This document shows positions 55,159 through 64,000 of a stretch of DNA of 64,000 nucleotides, piece after piece; position 1 is the stretch's first letter, and every line of letters starts with the position of its first letter. The DNA is from Xenopus tropicalis (lineage: Eukaryota > Chordata > Amphibia > Anura > Pipidae). Location of the stretch: positions 540,681 through 604,680 of the forward strand of contig NC_030683.2 of NCBI RefSeq assembly GCF_000004195.4, written 5' to 3'. A program made the position numbers and the translations under genes. The notes under the pieces were generated by a model. That model ran no database searches. It was given only the letters and a program-made list of their open reading frames with translations, and was not told the origin of the DNA.

Positions 55159-56590
55159 CTGGATAGTATTGGATGGTGTGTTGGATGGTGTGTTGGATGG
55201 TGTGTTGGATGGTGTGTTGGATGGTGTGTTGGATGGTATGTTGGATGGTGTATTGGATGGTGTGTAGGATGGTGTGTTGGATGGTGTGTTGGATGGTGTG
55301 TAGGATGGTGTATTGGATGGTGTGTTGCATAGTGTGTTGGATAGTGTGTTGGATGGTGTATTGGATGGTGTGTTGGATGGTGTGTAGGATGGTGTGTTGG
55401 ATGGTGTGTAGGATGGTGTGTTGGATAGTGTATTGGATGGTGTGTTGGATGGTGTGTTGGATGGTGTGTTGGATGGTGTGTTGGATGGTGTGTTGGGTGG
55501 TGTATTGGATGGTGTGTTGGATGGTGTGTAGGATGGTGTGTTGGATGGTGTGTAGGATGGTGTGTTGGATAGTGTATTGGATGGTGTGTTGGATGGTGTG
55601 TTGGATGGTGTGTTGGATGGTGTGTTGGATGGTGTGTTGGATAGTGTATTGGATGGTGTGTTGGATGGTGTGTTGGATGGTGTGTTGGATGGTGTGTTGG
55701 ATGGTGTGTAGGAATGGTGTGTAGGATGGTGTGTTGGATGGTGTGTTGGATGGTGTGTTGGATGGTGTGTAGGATGGTGTGTAGGATGGTGTGTAGGATA
55801 GTGGTTGGATGGTGTGTAGGATGGTGTGTAGGATGGTGTGTAGGATGGTGTGTTGGATGGTGTGTAGGATGGTGTGTTGGATGGTGTGTAGGATGGTGTG
55901 TTGGATGGTGTGTTGGATGGTGTGTAGGATGGTGTGTAGGATGGTGTGTAGGATGGTGTGTTGGATGGTGTGTTGGATGGTGTGTTGGATGGTGTGTTGG
56001 ATGGTGTGTAGGATGGTGTGTTGGATGGTGTGTAGGATGGTGTGTTGGATGGTGTGTTGGATGGTGTGTTGGATGGTGTGTTGGATGGTGTGTTGGATGG
56101 TGTGTAGGATGGTGTGTAGGATGGTGTGTAGGATGGTGTGTTGGATGGTGTGTAGGATGGTGTGTAGGATGGTGTGTAGGATGGTGTGTTGGATGGTGTG
56201 TAGGATGGTGTGTTGGATGGTGTGTAGGATGGTGTGTTGGATGGTGTGTTGGATGGTGTGTAGGATGGTGTGTAGGATGGTGTGTTGGATGGTGTGTTGG
56301 ATGGTGTGTTGGATGGTGTGTTGGATGGTGTGTTGGATGGTGTGTAGGATGGTGTGTTGGATGGTGTGTAGGATGGTGTGTTGGATGGTGTGTTGGATGG
56401 TGTGTAGGATGGTGTGTTGGATGGTGTGTAGGATGGTGTGTTGGATGGTGTGTTGGATGGTGTGTTGGATGGTGTGTAGGATGGTGTGTTGGATGGTGTG
56501 TAGGATGGTGTGTTGGATGGTGTGTTGGATGGTGTGTTGGATGGTGTGTTGGATGGTGTGTAGGATGGTGTGTTGGATGGTGTGTTGGAC
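55159..56590. repeat. 12-bp minisatellite, about 119 copies
   Basis: Unit tggatggtgtgt with an alternating aggatggtgtgt variant. Rare tggatagtg and tggatggtgta variants lie mainly left of 55800. Because 12 is a multiple of 3, both strands hold long open frames (MVCW, GWCV, HHPT, NTPS text), all artefacts. Confidence 0.97.
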
Positions 56591-56760
56591 ACATTATTGT
56601 AGGGTTTTGTATGACTGCTGTAGCCACGTTTAGTAAAAAACTGAAGCTTGAGAAAGGGTCCGAAAGGTCCTGAAACGTTGCCCTTTGCTTGTTTATATGC
56701 ACTGGGGCAAATAAAATACAATTTTTTCACGGCTTGCATCTTCAGTGGCTACTGGATATT
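56591..56760 (+). mobile_element. Penelope-like terminal fragment with hammerhead-like motif
   Basis: Around 56641-56680 the plus strand reads ctgaagcttgagaaagg, gtccgaaagg, tcctgaaacgttg. The core equivalent is UUGAGAA (56648-56654), then a short AGGG/UCCU stem, then GAAAC (56672-56676). The trailing aaataaaatacaa and cacggcttgcatcttcagtg blocks fit a Penelope-like terminal repeat. No coding part. Confidence 0.45.
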
Positions 56761-57480
56761 TTTGCTGTTGGATATTGCCCCCCATGCAAGGTGAGGTTCT
56801 TCCAGTATTTGCACCTGATACCCGTTTGGGTAAGTTAACAGAGGGTTGAGCTCCCCAATACTGCTATTGTAGCCACATTTAGTGGCCCCTACAGAGAAGG
56901 TGGTGCCAGGGCAAAATAATTCATGTTTCTCATGTGACAAAGGGGGGTCGGTTATTCCCCTTAAGGTTGGGAGTGGGAGGGATCCTGTTTGGCCGCTATG
57001 TAGCCAGGAGGCGGGGTCTAACGGCCCTCGGATCATGGAGTGTAATGAGGATCAGGGTTTCAAAACTGATAAAATATGGAGGGAAAACACTGGAGAAACA
57101 AAGATCCTCGGCTGCCAAAATCCCCAAATGATCTCCTGATTGGCTGAAACTGGCGAGTTACTCTGCTTTGCGCCACTGGGTAACCAATCACAGGGGTCTC
57201 ACAGGAACAGAGAGGGAATTTGGGAGGAATTTATGTTTCATGGAAACAGGGAGGAGGCAGAGGTTTTGAACCAAATCTTTTCCGTAAACACCAGGGAGGA
57301 AGCAGTTAATTCCTTACAATGACCCAGTTCTGGTGCAGAAGTAACGGGGCAAATAAGTCCCTTACTGACCATACATTGGTTACCATGGAGAATGGTTTAA
57401 AGCCCCTGCTAGGGGCAAAGGTACCCCCCACTCAGCACCTGTGTTATTAACTCTGCCCTGTGAGGGAGGGCTCGGGGCTG
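56761..57480. other. Spacer between arrays, nothing recognised
   Basis: No gene or known element could be supported. Confidence 0.4.
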
Positions 57481-60400
57481 TCTCTGGGCCCTTTGTGTCT
57501 CTCTCTGTCTCTGGGCCCTTTGTGTCTCTCTCTGTCTCTGGGCCCTTTGTGTCTCTCTCTGTCTCTGGGCCCTCTGTGTCTCTCTCTGTCTCTGGGCCCT
57601 TTGTGTCTCTCTCTGTCTCTGGGCCCTCTGTGTCTCTCTCTGTCTCTGGGCCCTTTGTGTCTCTCTCTCTGTCTCTGGGGCCCCTTGTGTCTCTCTCTCT
57701 GTCTCTGGGCCCTTGTGTTTCTCTCTCTGTCTCTGGGCCCTTGTGTTTCTCTCTCTGTCTCTGGGGCCCCTTGTGTTTCCCTCTCTGTCTCTGGGCCCCT
57801 TGTGTTTCCCTCTCTGTCTCTGGGCCCTTTGTGTCTCTCTCTGTCTCTGGGGCCCTTGTGTTTCTCTCTCTGTCTCTGGGGCCCCTTGTGTTCTCTCTCT
57901 GTCTCTGGGCCCCTTGTGTTTCCCTCTCTGTCTCTGGGGCCCTTGTGTTTCCCTCTCTGTCTCTGGGCCCTTGTGTTTTCTCTCTCTGTCTCTGGAGCCC
58001 CTTGTGTTTCTCTCTCTGTCTCTGGGCCCCTTGTGTTTCCCTCTCTGTCTCTGGGGCCCCTTGTGTTTCCCTCTCTGTCTCTGGGGCCCTTGTGTTTCTC
58101 TCTCTGTCTCTGGGGCCCTTGTGTTTCTCTCTCTGTCTCTGGGCCCTTGTGTTTCTCCTCTCTGTCTCTGGGCCCTCTGGTGTCTCTCTCTGTCTCTGGG
58201 CCCTTTGTGTCTCTCTCTCTGTCTCTGGGCCCTTGTGTTTCTCTCTCTGTCTCTGGGCCCTTGTGTTTCTCTCTCTGTCTCTGGGGCCCCTTGTGTTTCC
58301 CTCTCTGTCTCTGGGCCCCTTGTGTTTCCCTCTCTGTCTCTGGGCCCTTTGTGTCTCTCTCTGTCTCTGGGGCCCTTGTGTTTCTCTCTCTGTCTCTGGA
58401 GCCCCTTGTGTTTCTCTCTCTGTCTCTGGGCCCCTTGTGTTTCCCTCTCTGTCTCTGGGGCCCCTTGTGTTTCCCTCTCTGTCTCTGGGGCCCTTGTGTT
58501 TCTCTCTCTGTCTCTGGGCCCCTTGTGTTTCCCTCTCTGTCTCTGGGGCCCTTGTGTTTCTCTCTCTGTCTCTGGGCCCTTGTGTTTCTCTCTCTGTCTC
58601 TGGGGCCCTTGTGTTTCTCTCTCTGTCTCTGGGGCCCTTGTGTTTCTCTCTCTGTCTCTGGGGCCCCTTGTGTTTCCCTCTCTGTCTCTGGGGCCCCTTG
58701 TGTTTCTCTCTCTGTCTCTGGGCCCCTTGTGTTTCTCTCTCTGTCTCTGGGCCCCTTGTGTTTCCCTCTCTGTCTCTGGGGCCCTTGTGTTTCCCTCTCT
58801 GTCTCTGGGGCCCTTGTGTTTCCCTCTCTGTCTCTGGGCCCCTTGGTGTTTCCCCTCCTGTCTCTGGGCCCTTTGTGTCTCTCTCTGTCTCTGGGCCCTT
58901 TGTGTCTCTCTCTGTCTCTGGGCCTTTGTGTCTCTCTCTGTCTCTGGGCCCTCTGTGTCTCTCTCTGTCTCTGGGCCCTTTGTGTCTCTCTCTCTGTCTC
59001 TGGGCCCTTGTGTTTCTCTCTCTGTCTCTGGGGCCCTTGTGTTTCTCTCTCTGTCTCTGGGGCCCTTGTGTTTCTCTCTCTGTCTCTGGGCCCCTTGTGT
59101 TTCCCTCTCTGTCTCTGGGGCCCTTGTGTTTCTCTCTCTGTCTCTGGGCCCCTTGTGTTTCCCTCTCTGTCTCTGGGGCCCTTGTGTTTCCCTCTCTGTC
59201 TCTGGGCCCCCTTGTGTTTCTCTCTCTGTCTCTGGGGCCCCTTGTGTTCTCTCTCTGTCTCTGGGCCCTGTGTTTCCTCTCTGTCCTGGGGCCCTTGTGT
59301 TTCTCTCTCTGTCTCTGGGGCCCCTTGTGTTTCTCTCTCTGTCTCTGGGGCCCCTTGTGTTCTCTCTCTGTCTCTGGGGCCCCTTGTGTTTCTCCTCTCT
59401 TGTCCTCTGGGGCCCTTGTGTTTCCCTCTCTGTCTCTGGGCCCCTTGTGGTTCCCTCTCTGTCTCTGGGCCCTTGTGTTTCTCCTCTCTGTCTTCTGGAG
59501 CCCCTTGTGTTTCTCTCTCTGTCTCTGGCCCCTTGTGTTTCCCTCTCTGTCTCTGGGCCCTTGTGTTCCTCTCTGTCTCTGGGGCCCTTGTGTTTCTCTC
59601 TCTGTCTCTGGAGCCCCTTGTGTTTCTCTCTCTGTTCCTGGGCCCCTTGTGTTTCTCTCTCTGTCTCTGGGCCCCTTGTGTTTCCCTCTCTGTCTCTGGC
59701 CCTTTTGTGTCTCTCTCTGTCTCTGGGTCCCTTTGTGTCTCTCTCTGTCTCTGGGCCCTTTGTGTCTCTCTCTGTCTCTGGGCCCTCTGTGTCTCTCTCT
59801 GTCTCTGGCCCTTTGTGTCTCTCTCTCTGTCTCTGGGCCCTTGTGTTTCTCTCTCTGTCTCTGGGGCCCTTGTGTTTCTCTCTCTGTCTCTGGGGCCCTT
59901 GTGTTTCTCTCTCTGTCTCTGGGCCCTTGTGTTTCCCTCTCTGTCTCTGGGGCCCTTGTGTTTCTCTCTCTGTCTCTGGGGGCCCTTGTGTTTCTCTCTC
60001 TGTCTCTGGGCCCTTGTGTTTCTTCTCTCTGTCTCTGGGCCCTTGTGTTTCTCTCTCTGTCTCTGGGCCCCTTGTGTTTCCCTCTCTGTCTCTGGCCTTG
60101 TGTTTCTCTCTCTGTCTCTGGGCCCCTTGTGTTTCCCTCTCTGTCTCTGGGCCCCTTGTGTTTCCCTCTCTGTCTCTGGGCCCCTTGTGTTTCACTCTCT
60201 GTCTCTGGGCCCCTTGTGTTTCTCTCTCTGTCTCTGGGGGTTTTCCCTCTGTCTCTGGGCCCTTGTGTTTCTCTCTCTGTCTCTGGGGCCCCTTGTGTTT
60301 CTCTCTCTGTCTCTGGGGCCCCTTGTGTTTCTCTCTCTGTCTCTGGGGCCCTTGTGTTTCTCTCTCTGTCTCTGGGGCCCTTGTGTTTCCCTCTCTGTCT

Positions 60401-63400
60401 CTGGGCCCTTGTGTTTCCCTCTCTGTCTCTGGGGCCCTTGTGTTTCTCTCTCTGTCTCTGGGGCCCTTGTGTGTCTCTCTCTGTCTCTCTGTCTCTGGGG
60501 CCCTTGTGTTCCCTCTCTGTCTCTGGCCTTGTGTTTCTCTCTCCTTTCTCTGGGCCCCTTGTGTTTCTCTCTCTGTCTCTGGGGCCCTTGTGTTTCTCTC
60601 TCTGTCTCTGGGGCCCTTGTGTTTCTCTCTCTGTCTCTGGGGCCCTTGTGTTTCTCTCTCTGTCTCTGGGGCCCCTTGTGTTTCTCTCTCTGTCTCTGGG
60701 GCCCCTTGTGTTTCTCTCTCTGTCTCTGGGCCTTGTGTGTCTCTCTCTGTCTCTGGGCCCTTTGTGTCTCTCTCTCTCTGGGCCCTTGTGTTTCCTTCTC
60801 TGTCTCTGGGCCCTTTGTGTCTCTCTCTGTCTCTGGGGCCTTGTGTTCTCTCTGTCTCTGGGGCCCCCTTGTGTTTCTCTCTCTGTCTCTGGGGCCCCTT
60901 GTGTTTCCCTCTCTGTCTCTGGGCCCTTTGTGTCTCTCTCTGTCTCTGGGCCCTTGTGTTTCTCTCTCTGTCTCTGGGGCCCTTGTGTTTCTCTCTCTGT
61001 CTCTGGGGCCCTTGTGTTTCTCTCTCTGTCTCTGGCCCCTTGTGTTTCCCTCTCTGTCTCTGGGCCCTTGTGTTTTCTCTCTCTGTCTTCCTGGGGCCCT
61101 TGTGTTTCTCTCTCTGTCTCTGGGGCCCCTTGTGTTTCTCTCTCTGTCTCTGGGGCCCCTTGTGTTTCTCTCTCTGTCTCTGGGGCCCTTGTGTGTCTCT
61201 CTCTGTCTCTGGGCCCTTTGTGTCTCTCTCTGTCTCTGGGCCCTTGTGTTTCCCTCTCTGTCTCTGGGCCCTTTGTGTCTCTCTCTGTCTCTGGGGCCCC
61301 TTGTGTTTCTCTCTCTGTCTCTGGGCCCCTTGTGTTTCCCTCTCTGTCTCTGGGCCCTTTGTGTCTCTCTCTGTCTCTGGGGCCCTTGTGTTTCTCTCTC
61401 TGTCTCTGGGCCCTTGTGTTTCTCTCTCTGTCTCTGGGCCCCTTGTGTTTCTCTCTCTGTCTCTGGGCCCCTTGTGTTTCCCTCTCTGTCTCTGGGGCCC
61501 CTTGTGTTTCCCTCTCTGTCTCTGGGCCCCTTGTGTTTCCCTCTCTGTCTCTGGGCCCTTGTGTTTCCCTCTCTGTCTCTGGGCCCTTGTGTTTCCCTCT
61601 CTGTCTCTGGGGCCCTTGTGTTTCTCTCTCTGTCTCTGGGGCCCTTGGGTTTCCCTCTCTGTCTCTGGGGCCCTTGTGTTTCCCTCTCTGTCTCTGGGCC
61701 CTTGTGTTTCCTGCTCTGTCTCTGGGGCCCCTTGTGTTTCTCTCTCTGTCTCTGGGCCCTTGGTTTCCCTCTCTGTCTCTGGGGCCCTGTGTTTCCCTCT
61801 CTGTCTCTGGCCCTTTGTGTCTCTCTCTGTCTCTGGGGCCCTTGGTGTTTCTCTCTCTGTCTCTGGGCCCTTGTGTTTCCTCTCTGTCTCTGGCCCTTGT
61901 GTTTCCTCTCTGTCTCTGGGCCCCTTGTGTTTCTCCTCTCTGTCTCTGGGCCCTTGGGTTTCCCTCTCTGTCTCTGGGGCCCTTGTGTTTCCCTCTCTGT
62001 CTCTGGGCCCTTTGTGTCTCTCTCTGTCTCTGGGGCCCTTGTGTTTCTCTCTCTGTCTCTTGGGGCCCTTGTGTTTTCTCTCTCTGTCTCTGGGCCCTTG
62101 GTGTTTCCCTCTCTGTCTCTGGGGCCCTTGTGTTTCCCTCTCTGTCTCTGGGCCCTTGTGTTTCCCTCTCTGTCTCTGGGGCCCCTTGTGTTTCTCTCTC
62201 TGTCTCTGGGGCCCTGTGTGTTTCCCTCTCTGTCTCTGGGGCCCTTGTGTTTCTCTCTCTGTCTCTGGGCCTGTTGTGTCTCTCTCTGTCTCTGGGGCCC
62301 TTGTGTTTCCTCTCTCTGTCTCTGGGGCCTTGTGTTTCCCTCTCTGTCTCTGGGGCCCTTGTGTTTCCCTCTCTGTCTCTGGGGCCCTCCTTGTGTTTCT
62401 CTCTCTGTCTCTGGGGCCCTTGTGTTTTCCTCTCTGTCTCTGGGGCCCTTGTGTTTCCCCTCTCTGTCTCTGGCCCTTGTGTTTCCCTCTCTGTCTCTGG
62501 GCCTTGTGTTTCTCTCTCTGTCTCTGGGGCCCCTTGTGTTTCTCTCTCTGTCTCGGGCCCTTTGTGTCTCTCTGTCTCTGGGCCCTTGTGTTTCCCTCCG
62601 GCTTGTTTTCCCTTCTCTGTCTCTGGGCCCCTTGTGTTTCTCTCTCTGTCTCTGGGCCCTTGTGTTCCCTCTCTGTCTCTGGGCCCTTGTGTTTCCCTCT
62701 CTGTCTCTGGGCCCTTGTGTTCCCTCTCTGTCTCTGGGGCCCTTGTGTTTCCTCTCTGTCTCTGGGGCCTTGTTTCCCTCTCTGCCTGGGCCTTTGTGTT
62801 TCTCTCTCTGTCTCTGGGCCCTTGTGTTCCCTCTCTGTCTCTGGGCCCTTTGTGTTTCCCTCTCTGTCTCTGGCCCTTTGTGTTTCCCTCTCTGTCTCTG
62901 GGCCCTTTGTGTTTCCCTCTCTGTCCTGGGCCCTTGTGTTTCCCTCTCTGTCTCTGGGCCCTTTGTGTTTCCCTCTCTGTCTCTGGGCCTTGTGTTTCTC
63001 TTGTCTCTGGGCCCTTGTGTTTCCCTCTCTGTCTCTGGGCCCTTGTGTTTCCTCTCTGTCTCTGGGCCCCTTGTGTTTCCCCTCTCTGTTCTGGGGCCTT
63101 TGTGTTTCCTCTCTGTCCGGCCCTTGTGTTTCCTCTCTGTCTCTGGGCCCTTGTGTTTCTCTCTCTGTCTCTGGCCGCCCTTGTGTCTCTCTCGTCTTGG
63201 CCCCTTGTGTTTCCCTCTCTGTCTCTGGGCCCTTGTGTTTCTCTCTCTGTCTCTGGGGCCCCTTGTGTTTCCCTCTCTGTCTCCTGGGGCCCTTGTGTTT
63301 CCCTCTCTCTGTCTCTGGGGCCCCTTGTGTTCCCCTCTCTGTCTCTGGGGCCTTTGGTGTTCCTCTCTGTCTCTGGGCCCTTGTGTTTCCCTCTCTGTCT

Positions 63401-64000
63401 CTGGGGCCCTTGTGTTTCCCTCTCCTGTCTCTGGGCCCCTTGTGTCTCTCTCTGTCTCTGGGCCCCTTGTGTTTCCCTCTCTGTCTCTGGGGCCTTGTGT
63501 TTCTCTCTCTGTCTCTGGGGCCCTTGTGTTCCCTCTCTGTCTTCTGGGGCCCTGTGTTTCCCTCTCTGTCTCTGGGGCCCTTGGTTTTCCCTCTCTGTCT
63601 CTGGGGCCCTTTGTGTTTCCCTCTCTCTGTCTCTGGGCCCTGTTGTGTCTCTCTCTGTCTCTGGGGCCCTTGTGTTTCTCTCTCTGTCTCTGGGGCCCCT
63701 TGTGTCTCTCTTCTGTCTCTGGGCCCTTGTGTTTTCTCTCTGTCCTCTGGGCCCTTGTGTCTCTCTCTGTCTCTGGGGCCCTTGTTGTTTCCCTCGTCCT
63801 GGCCCTTGTTTCTCTCTCTGTCCTCTGGGCCCCTTGTGTTTCTTCTCTCTGTCTCTGGGCCCTTGTGTTTCCCTCTCTGTCTCTGGGCCCCTTGTGTTTT
63901 CTCTCTCTGTCTCTGGGCCCCTTGTGTTTCTCTCTCTGTCTCTGGGGCCCTTGTGTTTTCCTCTCCTGTCTCTGGGGCCCTTGTGTTCTCTCTGTCTCTG
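57481..64000. repeat. ~29-bp minisatellite, over 200 copies, runs off the window
   Basis: Unit ctctctctgtctctggggcc then cttgtgttt. The first 230 bases use a 27-bp form (tgtgtctctctctgtctctg). Variants change the number of g, c and ct. The minus strand gives an ETERETQGPQRQ-like text of over 900 codons, an artefact. Indel variants become more frequent after about 61700. Confidence 0.96.

Noticed and set aside
55059..56739. Long open frames with HHPT, NTPS, MVCW or GWCV repeats
   Set aside because: A 12-bp stop-free tandem repeat opens frames on both strands; no conserved domain or signal outside the repeat.
57409..60195. 928-codon minus frame rich in Arg/Glu/Gln/Gly
   Set aside because: Reading of the 29-bp minisatellite; the frame ends where indels shift it, and the array continues unchanged in kind.

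Overview
The window is vertebrate, almost certainly frog (Xenopus-type), genomic DNA. The only intact protein-coding genes are five-exon trypsinogen genes with GT-AG introns, TATA boxes, AATAAA signals and the Xenopus-style short activation peptide (A-F-D-D-D-K). The rest is noncoding DNA full of transposable-element relics typical of frogs: piggyBac-type TTAA elements, hAT MITEs, Penelope-like and Ty3/Gypsy relics, L1/Tx1-like and CR1/L2-like LINEs. There is also an unusually high load of minisatellites, roughly 19 kb or about 30 % of the window.

Four trypsinogens are complete: A (8032 to 5860, minus), B (20195 to 21936, plus), D (40829 to 38026, minus) and E (54423 to 51419, minus). Each has coding exons of 40, 151, 254, 137 and 150 nt and encodes 243 residues with His57, Asp102, Ser195 and Asp189 in place. 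They form two pairs: A with B, and D with E. A fifth copy, C (27207 to 26802, minus), keeps only the promoter and exons 1-2; a 5'-truncated L1/Tx1-like LINE starts inside its intron 2. C is an inverted duplicate of the head of B. The first ~205 bases match the upstream region of gene A, so another minus-strand trypsin gene should lie just left of the window.

Layout: 1-3.6 kb, piggyBac-type element in the flank of the off-window gene; 5.8-8.4 kb gene A; 9.3-9.7 kb Gypsy pol relic; 10.2-13.9 kb 16-bp minisatellite; 14.7-16.2 kb LINE tail, 5S-like unit, Gypsy gag relic split by a hAT MITE; 16.6-19.7 kb second piggyBac-type copy and a LINE C-terminus with a 61-bp array inside it; 19.8-22 kb gene B; 23.2-26.7 kb ATCC-rich array and LINE; 26.7-27.6 kb headless-tail gene C; 27.6-29.8 kb Penelope-like relic; 29.8-37.8 kb LINE, LTR and piggyBac-type relics; 38-40.9 kb gene D with a telomere-like array in intron 4 and a LINE-derived array in intron 1; 41.6-44.7 kb large 62-bp array; 44.7-48.8 kb 5S-rRNA-like repeats interrupted by nested insertions; 48.9-50.3 kb hAT MITE and an LTR; 51.4-54.5 kb gene E; 55.2-56.6 kb 12-bp array; 57.5-64 kb 29-bp array running off the window.

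The genes act in one pathway: all encode secreted pancreatic trypsinogens activated by enteropeptidase cleavage after the Asp-Lys activation peptide. The most noteworthy structural observations are (i) four minisatellites, two of them in trypsin introns, that all decode to the same LINE C-terminal module, (ii) a tandem, orientation-switching 5S-like repeat family that keeps the TFIIIA-type internal promoter spacing, (iii) three hammerhead-like motifs that keep a 3-8 base pair by different base combinations, and (iv) the truncated inverted trypsin head joined to a LINE. All boundaries were read by eye; repeat-family names are by resemblance.
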